64,000 nt of DNA from the NCBI GenBank assembly GCA_017984755.1, contig JAGNYW010000005.1, positions 1-64,000 on the forward strand, written 5' to 3'. Each line of letters begins with the position of its first letter. The first letter of the stretch is position 1. The stretch is from Methyloversatilis sp. Lineage in GTDB: Bacteria > Pseudomonadota > Gammaproteobacteria > Burkholderiales > Rhodocyclaceae. Below the pieces are notes generated by a model. That model ran no database searches, had not been told where the DNA came from, and saw only the letters and a list, made by a program, of their open reading frames with translations. This document shows positions 11,478 to 19,239 of this stretch, piece by piece. The position numbers and the translations under genes are program-made.

Positions 11478-12164
11478 ATGATCTTTCGTGACCGCAACGA
11501 TGCCGCCCTGCAACTGGCCGGGCAGCTCGACCGGTACCGCGGCAGGAATCCGCTGATTCTCGCCATCCCGCGCGGGGCGGTGCCGATGGGCGGAATACTG
11601 GCCGAACAGCTCGACGGCGAACTGGATGTGGTGCTGGTGCGCAAGCTGCGCGCACCCTTCAACCCCGAGTTCGCGATCGGCGCGGTGTCCGAGTCGGGCT
11701 GGAAAGACATCGCCGACTACGCCGCCGAGTCGGGTGCCGACGAGGTCTATCTGCGCGGGGAGATCGCCATCCAGATGGCCACCCTGCGCGCACGCCACGA
11801 ACAGCTTCGCGGCATCGCCGGGCCGATCGATCCGTCAGGCCGCATCGTCATCGTGGTCGATGACGGACTGGCTACCGGCTACACCATGATGGCGGCGCTG
11901 CAGTCGGTGCGCGCTGCACACCCGGCACGCGTCGTGTGCGCGGTACCCGTGGCGTCGCACGACGCGCTGGTCAAGGTGTCCGGACTGGCCGACGAGGTGG
12001 TGTGCCTGCATCGACCGGCGCGCTTCGAATCGGTCGGTCAGTTTTACCGCAGCTTTCCGCAGATCGACGATGCCGAGGTGGCCGCCGGTCTCGTTGCCAT
12101 GCGTACGAAGAACCGGAGAAGAGCTGCGAGCCTGGGCGCATCCGGCTTTGTCAGGCCCGGTTGA
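11478..12164 (+). CDS. Phosphoribosyltransferase-domain protein
   Basis: A 228-residue type I phosphoribosyltransferase-like protein. AIPRGAVPMGGILAEQL is the N-terminal signature of this group, VRKLRAPFNPEFAIGAV follows, and VVDDGLATGYTM is the PRPP-binding loop. AGGAG at 11467-11471 is six bases from ATG 11478 but abuts the in-frame ATG at 11472, so 11478 is chosen. Proteins of this subgroup occur with Hsp20, nitroreductase and hydrolase genes; the mycobacterial DosR members Rv0571c and Rv2030c carry related domains. The nucleobase or other acceptor is unknown. A 133-base gap to the next gene holds direct and inverted TTGAA/TTCAA-like words (12250-12285). Confidence 0.87.
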   Translation: MIFRDRNDAALQLAGQLDRYRGRNPLILAIPRGAVPMGGILAEQLDGELDVVLVRKLRAPFNPEFAIGAVSESGWKDIADYAAESGADEVYLRGEIAIQMATLRARHEQLRGIAGPIDPSGRIVIVVDDGLATGYTMMAALQSVRAAHPARVVCAVPVASHDALVKVSGLADEVVCLHRPARFESVGQFYRSFPQIDDAEVAAGLVAMRTKNRRRAASLGASGFVRPG

Positions 12165-12297
12165 GTGCTGCCGGAAGGCAGGTCGGTCGTGCCATTGATG
12201 TCGTTCGGGCAACAGGAGTTCGTGTTTTCCAAAATCGACTTCACCGTTCATTGAACATTCAAAGCGCGATCAACATTGAAATCAAGGGGAGATCTTG

Positions 12298-13485
12298 ATG
12301 ACTTCGCCAAGACTTTTCAAAGAAGCGGTTCGGCGCTTTGGAACCGCATTTCTACCCGCTTTTTTCCTGCCGTTTACCGCTCATGCAACGCTGGTTCTGG
12401 AAGGTTCGACCGAAGAAAAGGCCGAATTGAGAAAGATCATCGACGACTACAAGAAGGATTCACCGAAGGCACAGGCAATTGTCGCGGATCTGGAAAAGGC
12501 GGAAACCGGCGACGTAAAGGTACGCTTCGGACGAACGGCCGATATAGCGACGGCCCAGCCAGGGGCAAAGATAATAACCATCAACAAGCCTGCGGTTTCG
12601 GCGATGAAGCTGATCGAGAAGCCCGGCGGTGGCGGCAAGGCGCTCGAGCAATTCAGCATGCCGTATCTGTTCGGTCACGAAGGCATCCACATCCTGAGAC
12701 CGGGTGATACCGAGGATCAGGTGGTCAGCCGGAACAACGAGGTGAGAGTCGAGAAGGGCTCCTCGAAGCGAACAAAGTATGAAATCGACAAAGTCGGTGA
12801 AAAAACCGTCCTGCCGTTCGATGACGGGTCGAAGGTTGATCTCACGGATGCGTTCAGAGCGCGCGCAGCCGCAGGTGGATCACCCGGGGTCTCCGTTCTT
12901 CAGACGGCCGGGAACCTCGCTTTCTCTGCTCTGGAAAATGCGGCGACAGGGGAACTGACGCTCGGCCTGACGCAGGGAGCGATCGATCAGTACATGACTC
13001 TTTCGTTGCCGGATGAATTGGGGGGTGAGTCGATCTCAGTGAAACTCCTCGAGATTTCGACCCGGTTTGCACCTTCCTCGAGTACGGATTTTTCACTTGT
13101 GGCAAACGATTTCTACATGAAATTCGATGCCTTCGATCTGGGCGGGCGAAATACGGGCACGAACATCATTCGTCCCTATCTGGCGCACCAGACACCTTAC
13201 GGGTACCGCGAAATGTTGTCGGACGATTTGTTCCGCTTCGACTTTTCCGGTGATCTTGGCTGGACCAATGCGCTCTTTGGCGCAGAGAGCTTCGCGCTCG
13301 CGGTGGAGTCCTTCGATATCACCCTCTCGAGAACGGCAGGCAATGGGTGGGCGGGTACCGGCTCGCTTTCGGGAATGAAGTTCACCGTACCCGAGCCGTC
13401 TTCTGCGCTGCTGATTTTCGCAGGTGCTCTTGCGCTGGCTGTACTGCGAAGCAGAACGTCGTCGCTTCAGATGCCTGCTGCGTGA
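12298..13485 (+). CDS. PEP-CTERM protein with HExxH metallopeptidase-like domain
   Basis: A 395-residue exported protein. The N-terminus has a signal peptide (basic start, hydrophobic LPAFFLPFTAHA, cut near residue 30). HEGIH at 127-131 is an HExxH zinc motif, preceded by KIITINKP and followed by RNNEVRVEKG (145-154) and RTKYE. That order resembles M91-like proteases, where HELIHA is followed by ENxxRxExG and RxxY; this link is inference. A second half (about 200-350) rich in beta-type segments is unassigned. The C-terminus VPEPSSALLIFAGALALAVLRSR is a PEP-CTERM sorting signal (VPEP 364-367, hydrophobic helix, basic end), recognised by exosortase EpsH/XrtA, whose gene is not in this window. 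ATG 12298 follows AAGGGGA; GC is lower than in neighbours. Confidence 0.8.
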   Translation: MTSPRLFKEAVRRFGTAFLPAFFLPFTAHATLVLEGSTEEKAELRKIIDDYKKDSPKAQAIVADLEKAETGDVKVRFGRTADIATAQPGAKIITINKPAVSAMKLIEKPGGGGKALEQFSMPYLFGHEGIHILRPGDTEDQVVSRNNEVRVEKGSSKRTKYEIDKVGEKTVLPFDDGSKVDLTDAFRARAAAGGSPGVSVLQTAGNLAFSALENAATGELTLGLTQGAIDQYMTLSLPDELGGESISVKLLEISTRFAPSSSTDFSLVANDFYMKFDAFDLGGRNTGTNIIRPYLAHQTPYGYREMLSDDLFRFDFSGDLGWTNALFGAESFALAVESFDITLSRTAGNGWAGTGSLSGMKFTVPEPSSALLIFAGALALAVLRSRTSSLQMPAA

Positions 13486-13521
13486 TCGACCTTCCTTGAG
13501 CCGATATTCGGGAGGCACTCG

Positions 13522-13920
13522 ATGATGGATGTGTACTCACCTTCCGTAGCGTCAGACAGCAGCATTTCGATCGGCGCGCTGGTGCTCGACGACAGCGGCA
13601 TCGTTGTCGGATGCAGCAGAACGGCGGCGAGGATTCTCGCGCGGAGTGTGTCGTCGATCGAAGGTGCAGAGATTTCATCGTTGATCGCCGACATCACGCC
13701 GAGCGACGCCTCGCCGGGTTGCAAGGCCCGCTTTCTGGCCCTGATGAGCGGCAAGAGGAAATGGCGACGCTGCAATGCAATCGATGCCGGGGGGCATTCG
13801 ATCGCTCTCGAGATAAGGCTTTCGAAGATCAGCCTGAATGGCCGCGACACCGGATTCCTGATGAATCTGCGGCCCTTCCGGGCACGCGATCCTTCGTCCG
13901 GTGCAGGAAATGGACGTTGA
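13522..13920 (+). CDS. Small single PAS-domain protein
   Basis: A 132-residue protein consisting of one PAS-like fold. GALVLDDSGIVVGCSRTAARILARS is the typical PAS start and EIRLSKISLNGRDTGFLMNLRPF the terminal strands. There is no output domain, membrane segment or HTH. Three cysteines (Cys31, Cys66, Cys84, approximate) could bind a ligand but no known cofactor motif is visible. GGGAGG precedes ATG 13522. It lies 36 bases after the PEP-CTERM gene. Its role may be sensing or protein contact (inference). Confidence 0.65.
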   Translation: MMDVYSPSVASDSSISIGALVLDDSGIVVGCSRTAARILARSVSSIEGAEISSLIADITPSDASPGCKARFLALMSGKRKWRRCNAIDAGGHSIALEIRLSKISLNGRDTGFLMNLRPFRARDPSSGAGNGR

Positions 13921-14120
13921 AGGACCGTACGAAATCGACAAAGTCATCCGGACCGGAGTCCGGGCACCAACCGGTGCCGCAGCCGCGTCCCGGGAGGCGT
14001 CACCGAAAACTACGGGCTACCCGCGCGCGCAGCCACGCTTCGCACATGGTGCGCGTCGAGGCCTGGCTTCAGGCCGAGCAGGACGTCTGGCAGACATTCG
14101 ATTCCGGCAGGTTCGCCTGA
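13917..14120 (+). CDS. Doubtful small basic ORF
   Basis: A possible 67-residue product starting at TTG 13917, overlapping the PAS stop (TTGA), with AGGAA upstream. The first 45 residues are Arg/Pro/Ser-rich; the end VEAWLQAEQDVWQTF resembles the tail of DUF2934-type small proteins (WLxAExxl), which often lie near Hsp20 genes, but the match is short. It could equally be untranslated leader of the hsp20 gene at 14165. Confidence 0.22.
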   Translation: MKDRTKSTKSSGPESGHQPVPQPRPGRRHRKLRATRARSHASHMVRVEAWLQAEQDVWQTFDSGRFA

Positions 14121-14164
14121 CGGCACCGGATGTTTTTTCATCACTCATGAAAAGGAGAGCAAGC

Positions 14165-14605
14165 ATGTCCAACATCAAGCGTTTCGACCCGTTCGCCGAT
14201 CTGTTTCCGCTCGATCCGTTCGGCGAGGATTTCTTCAAGGGATTTTCGCTCCGTCCGGTTTTTTCGAAGATGGAGTCGGAGCCCCGGATGCGGCTCGACG
14301 TGTCTGAAAGCGATGGCAATTACGTCGTGAAGGCTGAAATTCCGGGCGTCAGGAAGGAGGACGTCAAGGTGTCGGTCGACGGCAGGCAGGTGTCGATCAG
14401 CGCCGAATTGAAGAAGGAAAAGGAAGAGAAGGACAACGGCAAGGTGATTCGCAGCGAGCGCTACTACGGCAGCGCCATGCGCAGTTTCACGCTCGGCGAG
14501 GAGGTGGACGAAGACAGGGCGAGCGCCAGGTGCGAAGACGGCGTGCTGGTGCTGACGCTGCCGAAGAAGCCGGGTACGAAGTCGAAGCAGCTGACGATTG
14601 GCTGA
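14165..14605 (+). CDS. Small heat shock protein Hsp20 (first copy)
   Basis: A 146-residue alpha-crystallin family chaperone that holds unfolding proteins in soluble oligomers. N-terminal arm MSNIKRFDPFADLFPLDPFGEDF, then the alpha-crystallin domain from about 45 (RMRLDVSESDGNYVVKAEIPGV), SERYYGSAMRSFTL, and the end motif ARCEDGVLVLTLPKK. The C-terminal tail KQLTIG is a variant of the I-x-I anchor. Start ATG 14165 has AAGGAG nine bases upstream. An apparent terminator at 14636 follows, separating it from the second hsp20. Confidence 0.93.
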   Translation: MSNIKRFDPFADLFPLDPFGEDFFKGFSLRPVFSKMESEPRMRLDVSESDGNYVVKAEIPGVRKEDVKVSVDGRQVSISAELKKEKEEKDNGKVIRSERYYGSAMRSFTLGEEVDEDRASARCEDGVLVLTLPKKPGTKSKQLTIG

Positions 14606-14635
14606 CCATCGGCTGACCGGGTGCATGTGCAAGCC

Positions 14636-14660
14636 GGACCGGTGCGTTGCCGGTCCTTGT
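14636..14660 (+). terminator. Hairpin after first hsp20
   Basis: GGACCGG, a 7-base loop, then CCGGTCC, followed by TTGTTG. It begins 30 bases after the hsp20 stop. The stem is perfect, but the T run is short, so termination may be partial. Confidence 0.5.
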
Positions 14661-14752
14661 TGAACACCTTGCCTTTCGGTCGCCTGCTGCCGGTTCGTCC
14701 GGATCGGGGAGGAATGGCCGGGTGAGGCAGGATTTCCGCAGGGAGGATTCGA

Positions 14753-15268
14753 ATGCTGGATTCACTGAAGGAAGTCGGCCGCAACGTCGGTCGGGAAATC
14801 AATCGCGCGTGGGAAAGTGTGGCCGAGGGCTGGCACGAGTTGCTCAGCCGAAGCGGCAACGCGTTGACGCACTTTTCGCGCAGATCGGCCGCCGAGGGCG
14901 AAGACGGAAGCGCAGCGGGCGGCCTGCCGGCGTCGTCTCCGCGCTGGGGCCTGCTGGCCGGCGAGGTCGAAGAGACGGACAAGGAACTGGTGGTGCGCGT
15001 CGAGGTGCCTGGTCTCGAAAAGGAGGATTGCCGCATCAGCATCGAGGACAACGTGCTCTACCTCAGCGGCGAAAAGCGTTTCGAGCGCGAGTCCGGCGAC
15101 AGTACCTATCACGTCACCGAGCGCGCATACGGGATGTTCCAGCGCTCGATCCCGTTGCCCTGCAGGGTCGATCCCGATCAGGCCGACGCGCGCTACCGGA
15201 ACGGCGTGCTGACCGTGCGTCTGCGAAAGATGAGCAGCGGGAGGCCACGGTGCATACCGGTTTCCTGA
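14753..15268 (+). CDS. Small heat shock protein Hsp20 (second copy)
   Basis: A 171-residue Hsp20 clearly different from the first copy. A long N-terminal arm of about 70 residues (helical LKEVGRNVGREINRAWESVAEGWHEL, then a Ser/Gly/Ala linker) precedes the crystallin domain (GEVEETDKELVVRVEVPGLEKEDC, YLSGEKRFE, ERAYGMFQRSIPLP, ADARYRNGVLTVRLRK). The tail CIPVS carries an I-x-V anchor. Start ATG 14753 has AGGGAGG upstream. The two copies could form mixed oligomers or act in different conditions (inference). Confidence 0.92.
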   Translation: MLDSLKEVGRNVGREINRAWESVAEGWHELLSRSGNALTHFSRRSAAEGEDGSAAGGLPASSPRWGLLAGEVEETDKELVVRVEVPGLEKEDCRISIEDNVLYLSGEKRFERESGDSTYHVTERAYGMFQRSIPLPCRVDPDQADARYRNGVLTVRLRKMSSGRPRCIPVS

Positions 15269-15285
15269 AGACCGGTCCCTTTGCA

Positions 15286-15316
15286 CGCCGGGCAAAGCTC
15301 CTGCCTGGCGTTACGT
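15286..15316 (+). terminator. Hairpin ending the stress island
   Basis: CGCCGGGCA, a 7-base loop, then TGCCTGGCG (9 pairs with one G-T), followed by TTACGTGATTTT. It lies 18 bases after the second hsp20 stop and before the convergent lplT gene, so it may serve the plus-strand transcript. Confidence 0.5.
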
Positions 15317-15372
15317 GATTTTCGGGCCTGGCACGCAGATGGATCGCCCCTGCATCCGGCAGCAGACGGTAC

Positions 15373-16638
15373 TCAGTGATTGAAGCCGTCTTCGAGCAGC
15401 GCCACGTCGTCGCGCTTGCGCTGATTCGCCTTGTGCCACTTGCCCACCATGTACATCGTGACGGCAATGAACAGGCCGAACATGATCATCACGGTGAATA
15501 CCGACAGGCCCCAGGCGAGCAGCGCTGCATAAAGGCCGGTCATTATGAGGATGGACAGGTTCTCGTTGAAGTTCTGCACGGCAATCGAGTGGCCGGCGCC
15601 CATCAGCATGTGGCCGCGGTGCTGCAGCAGTGCATTCATCGGCACCACGAAGAACCCGGCGCAGGCGCCGATCATCACCAGCAGCGGCACGGCCAGCCAC
15701 AGGCTGCTGACCAGCACCATCAGTGGCACCAGCAGGCCCATCGCGATGCCCAGCGGAATCACGCGCACCGATCCGCGCAGCGTGATTCGGCGCGCGGCCA
15801 TGATGGCGCCGATGGCGATGCCGACGGCGACCACGCCCTGAAGTTTGGACGCCTGCGACAGTCCCATGCCGAGCGCACGGTCGGCCCAGTCGATCACAAT
15901 GAACTGCAGCGTCGCGCCGGCACCCCAGAAAAGCGTGGTGACGGCGAGTGAAATCTGGCCGAGCTTGTCTTTCCAGAGCCCGGTGAAGCTGTGGCTGAAA
16001 TCGGCCAGTAGTGCCAGCGGGCTGCTGTGCAGCGGCTTGAGCGGCACACCGGTGTCGGGGATGAACAGGTTGAAGAAGCCGGCCAGTACATAGAGACTGC
16101 CGACGATGGCCAGACTGATCTCGACGGTGGTGTCGAGCCCGGTGTCCATCATCGGCAGATCGATGGCGAGCAGGCGGGCGCTGAGCGAGGGGTCGATCAG
16201 CAGACCGCCCATCAGGACGCCCAGGATGATGGCGCCCACGGTGAGGCCTTCGATCCAGCCGTTGGCCACCACGAGCAGCCGGTGCGGCAGATATTCGGTC
16301 AGGATGCCGTACTTGGCCGGCGAGTAGGATGCGGCACCCAGACCGACGACGGCGTAGGCGAGCAGAGGATGCACGTGCGCAAACATCAGTGCGCAGCCGA
16401 CCACCTTGATGCCGTTGCCGATCAGCATGACGCGCCGTTTCGCCATCGAATCCGCCAGCGCGCCGACGAAAGCCGCGAGTGCGACGTAGGAGATCGTGAA
16501 GAACAGCTTGAGCAGGGGAATCTGCCAGTCCGGCGCAAGGGCATCCTTGAGCACGAATATGGCGACGACGAGCAATGCATTGTCGGCCAGCGCCGAAAAG
16601 AACTGCGCCGCCATGATCATGTAGAAGCCGAAAGGCAT
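15373..16638 (-). CDS. lplT: Lysophospholipid transporter LplT (MFS)
   Basis: A 421-residue inner-membrane MFS protein with about 11-12 hydrophobic segments. FYMIMAAQFFSALADNALLVVAI is the usual LplT start, with the ADNA motif, and SPAKYGILTEYLPHRLLVVANGWIEG is highly conserved. The family flips lysophospholipids to the inner leaflet for re-acylation. The frame is open upstream to 16962, but ATG 16638 gives the family length; no strong ribosome site is visible. A TATAAAAG word about 50 bases upstream may be part of its promoter. The order with alr and radA is common in Betaproteobacteria. Confidence 0.9.
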   Translation of the reverse strand: MPFGFYMIMAAQFFSALADNALLVVAIFVLKDALAPDWQIPLLKLFFTISYVALAAFVGALADSMAKRRVMLIGNGIKVVGCALMFAHVHPLLAYAVVGLGAASYSPAKYGILTEYLPHRLLVVANGWIEGLTVGAIILGVLMGGLLIDPSLSARLLAIDLPMMDTGLDTTVEISLAIVGSLYVLAGFFNLFIPDTGVPLKPLHSSPLALLADFSHSFTGLWKDKLGQISLAVTTLFWGAGATLQFIVIDWADRALGMGLSQASKLQGVVAVGIAIGAIMAARRITLRGSVRVIPLGIAMGLLVPLMVLVSSLWLAVPLLVMIGACAGFFVVPMNALLQHRGHMLMGAGHSIAVQNFNENLSILIMTGLYAALLAWGLSVFTVMIMFGLFIAVTMYMVGKWHKANQRKRDDVALLEDGFNH

Positions 16639-17032
16639 CGAGCGTTTTGAGCCGGGACTGCCCGCCGGCGATGCGCAAAAAAGTTCGCTTTTATACCATG
16701 AAGACCCGACTCTCCCGACGGGGCGGAGCCTGGAACGTCCGGCAGCACGAATCGCGAGCCAGGCTATGACCCCCGGCGTGCCAGGCTTGCCCGCAGAATC
16801 ACCGCCGGCAGAAGGCGGCGCCTTGCATCCGCATCCGTCGAAGCGCAACGCATCTCCCCGTTTCGTGCAGCCAGGCGTTCGAGATACAGGGTATTTTCCG
16901 CTGCACTGCAGCACGTGACGCCGGTCTTCCTTGCGTCCGGAAAAACCCGCCGGACCCTGCATTTTGGTTTACCGCTCGCGCTCGACTTGGTCTATAACCA
17001 CGAGGGCAAGTGTCACTTATACAGAGGGAAAA
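16639..17032. promoter_or_regulatory. Divergent control region of lplT and the LysR gene
   Basis: This 394-base gene-free stretch separates the two divergent starts. Near the lysR end, TGGT-CTATA-ACCA (about 16988-17000) within CTCG...CGAG resembles the T-N11-A operators that LysR proteins use for autoregulation. A GTCCGG/CCGGAC hairpin with a 9-base loop lies at 16935-16955. The middle holds nothing else I can identify. Confidence 0.35.
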
Positions 17033-17935
17033 ATGCCTGATCGAAGGCTTGAGGTTTTTCACGCGGCAGCGAGCCAGATGTCCTTCACACGTGCCGCCGA
17101 ACTGTTGCAGATGACTCAGCCCGCAGTCACGTTTCAGATCAAGCAGCTGGAAGAGCATTTCGGAACCCGCCTGTTCGAACGCGCGCACGGCCGCGTGACG
17201 CTGACCCCCGAAGGTTTGCGGGTGAAGGACTACGCGGACCGCATCCTCGATCTTTTCGCCAACCTCGAAAACGAGCTTCAGGAGATGTCGGTCGACCTGC
17301 GCGGGCACCTGCTCATCGGTGCCACGCCGACGGTCGCCGAGTATCACCTGCCGCCGGTGCTGGCCGAATTCCGCGTGGCTCACCCGAATGTGGTGCCGCG
17401 GCTGACGGTGGATAACCCGGATGTGATCGAGGACATGGTCGACCAGCGGATCCTCGATATCGGCATCGTCGAGGGGCTGGGCCGCGGCGTGCAGGTGATG
17501 GTCGAACCGTGCGCCGAAGACGAACTCGTGGTCGTGTGTTCGCCGGATTTTCCGCTGGCGAAACTGGGTGAAGTGACGCCGGAACACCTTCTGCAGTACC
17601 CGTGTGCCGGCCGCGACGCCGGCAGCGTGCGCGCGCTGCTCGACAACTACCTGTCGCGCGGTGGCGTAGACCCGGCCAAGCTGCCGCTGGCGTTCGAGCT
17701 CGACCGCCTGTCTTCGGTGAAGGGCGTGCTGGAGCGCGGGCTCGCCTATTCGATCCTGTCGCGGGCGGTGATCCGGCACGAAGCGAGCCTGGGCCTGCTG
17801 GTTGCCGTGCCGCTCAGGCCGAGGCTGGTGAGGCACATGGCGCTCCTGTATCCGTCGGAACGCTTCCGCACCTACATGGCGAAGCAGTTCGGCGAATTCG
17901 CTGCCGTTCGTCTGAGCAGGAACGCGGGCGCCTGA
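17033..17935 (+). CDS. LysR-family transcriptional regulator
   Basis: A 300-residue LysR-type regulator. The winged HTH occupies residues 1-60 (FHAAASQMSFTRAAELLQMTQPAVTFQIKQLEEHFGTRLFER). The effector domain starts near 88 (LRGHLLIGATPTVAEYHLPPVLAEF), a layout typical of the CysB/CbbR-like group. Start ATG 17033 follows AGAGGGA. It reads away from lplT and toward alr but is separated from alr by 131 bases. Target genes and ligand are unknown. Confidence 0.92.
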   Translation: MPDRRLEVFHAAASQMSFTRAAELLQMTQPAVTFQIKQLEEHFGTRLFERAHGRVTLTPEGLRVKDYADRILDLFANLENELQEMSVDLRGHLLIGATPTVAEYHLPPVLAEFRVAHPNVVPRLTVDNPDVIEDMVDQRILDIGIVEGLGRGVQVMVEPCAEDELVVVCSPDFPLAKLGEVTPEHLLQYPCAGRDAGSVRALLDNYLSRGGVDPAKLPLAFELDRLSSVKGVLERGLAYSILSRAVIRHEASLGLLVAVPLRPRLVRHMALLYPSERFRTYMAKQFGEFAAVRLSRNAGA

Positions 17936-18066
17936 GCGGCCTGCCGTTTCCCGGGTGTCGGGACGCGGCGTCATTCGATCGAGGTCGCAGGCTCCCGCGG
18001 GGTGCGGATAGTACAATCCGCACTCGGCAACCCGCCGCCTTCGCCCCGCTCCCTTCCCCCGTTTTC

Positions 18067-19233
18067 ATGTCGCGACCACCGTTCACCGCTTCCTTCCCGC
18101 TTTTTCGCCCGATTCATGCGCGCATCGACTTCGATGCGCTGCGCCACAACCATAAGGTCAGTCGCGATCTGGCGGGGGGCGCGAAGATCTGGTCCGTGAT
18201 CAAGGCCAACGCGTACGGCCACGGCATCATGCGCATCGCGCGCGGGCTGGGCGGCGTGGCCGACGGTTTCGCGCTGCTGGATCTGGAAGACGCGGTGCGG
18301 CTGCGCGAAGCAGGCATCCGGCAGCCCATCCTGCTGCTGGAAGGGTTCTTCGGCCCGAAGGATCTGCCGGAGATCGCCGCCCACGGCTTGTCGGTGGTGG
18401 TGCACGCGATGGAGCAGCTGGACTGGCTCGAAGTTGCAGCGCTGCCTCCGGCGGCGCGCATCCCGCTGTTTCTCAAGGTCAATACGGGCATGAACCGGCT
18501 CGGCATCACGCCGGATCGCACCGTTGCGGCACTGGCCCGCCTGCGTGCCTGGCCGCACGCGGGTACGATCGGTCTGATGACCCATTTTGCCGACGCCGAT
18601 GGCGAACGCGGTGTCGCGGCGCAACTGGCGCGCTTCACACCGCTGACGCAAGGCTTCGACGGCCCGGTGTCGATGGCCAATTCGGCTGCCCTGCTGCGTT
18701 TCCCGGAGTCGCGCGCGGACTGGGTTCGGCCGGGCATCCTGCTTTATGGCGCCAGCCCGGCGACGCAGTACGCCAGCGCAGCCGACATTGGCCTGCGGCC
18801 GGTGATGCGCTTCGAAGCGAAGGTGATCGGCGTGCAGGCGCTGCAGCCGGGCGACCGTGTCGGCTATGGCGGCACGTTCACTGCCGAGCGTTCGATGCGC
18901 GTCGGCACCGTGGCATGCGGGTACGCCGACGGCTACCCGCGTCATGCGCCCAGCGGCACGCCGGTGGCGGTCGATGGTGTGCGCAGCCGGCTGGTCGGAC
19001 GCGTATCGATGGACATGATTGCGGTCGATCTGACCGACCTTCCGTCCGCCGGCCTGGGCAGTGTGGTGGAGCTGTGGGGCGAGCATGTGACGCTCGACGA
19101 AGTGGCCGCGGCAGCCGGCACGGTGAATTACGAACTGATCTGCGCGCTGGCGCAGCGGGTGCCCGCGGTCGAAGTCGGATCGGCGGATATGTCGTCGAAC
19201 AGCGTGATGTCGTCGCGTGCGCGGCAGGGCTGA
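18067..19233 (+). CDS. alr: Alanine racemase
   Basis: A 388-residue PLP enzyme converting L- to D-alanine for peptidoglycan. The PLP lysine is in WSVIKANAYGHG (near 49), LKVNTGMNRLG and THFADAD follow, GYGGTF contains the catalytic tyrosine of the C-terminal domain, and RVSMDMIAVDL is conserved. Start ATG 18067 begins ten residues before the conserved part. The last 15 residues are Ser-rich and not conserved. radA follows after six bases. Confidence 0.96.
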   Translation: MSRPPFTASFPLFRPIHARIDFDALRHNHKVSRDLAGGAKIWSVIKANAYGHGIMRIARGLGGVADGFALLDLEDAVRLREAGIRQPILLLEGFFGPKDLPEIAAHGLSVVVHAMEQLDWLEVAALPPAARIPLFLKVNTGMNRLGITPDRTVAALARLRAWPHAGTIGLMTHFADADGERGVAAQLARFTPLTQGFDGPVSMANSAALLRFPESRADWVRPGILLYGASPATQYASAADIGLRPVMRFEAKVIGVQALQPGDRVGYGGTFTAERSMRVGTVACGYADGYPRHAPSGTPVAVDGVRSRLVGRVSMDMIAVDLTDLPSAGLGSVVELWGEHVTLDEVAAAAGTVNYELICALAQRVPAVEVGSADMSSNSVMSSRARQG

Positions 19234-19239
19234 GCGGCG

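Noticed and set aside
16935-16955. GTCCGG/CCGGAC hairpin as a terminator
   Set aside because: It lies between divergent genes, where no transcript needs to end, and lacks a T run.
15373-16962. LplT starting at 16962
   Set aside because: The extra 108 residues are not membrane-like and not part of the family; ATG 16638 gives standard length.
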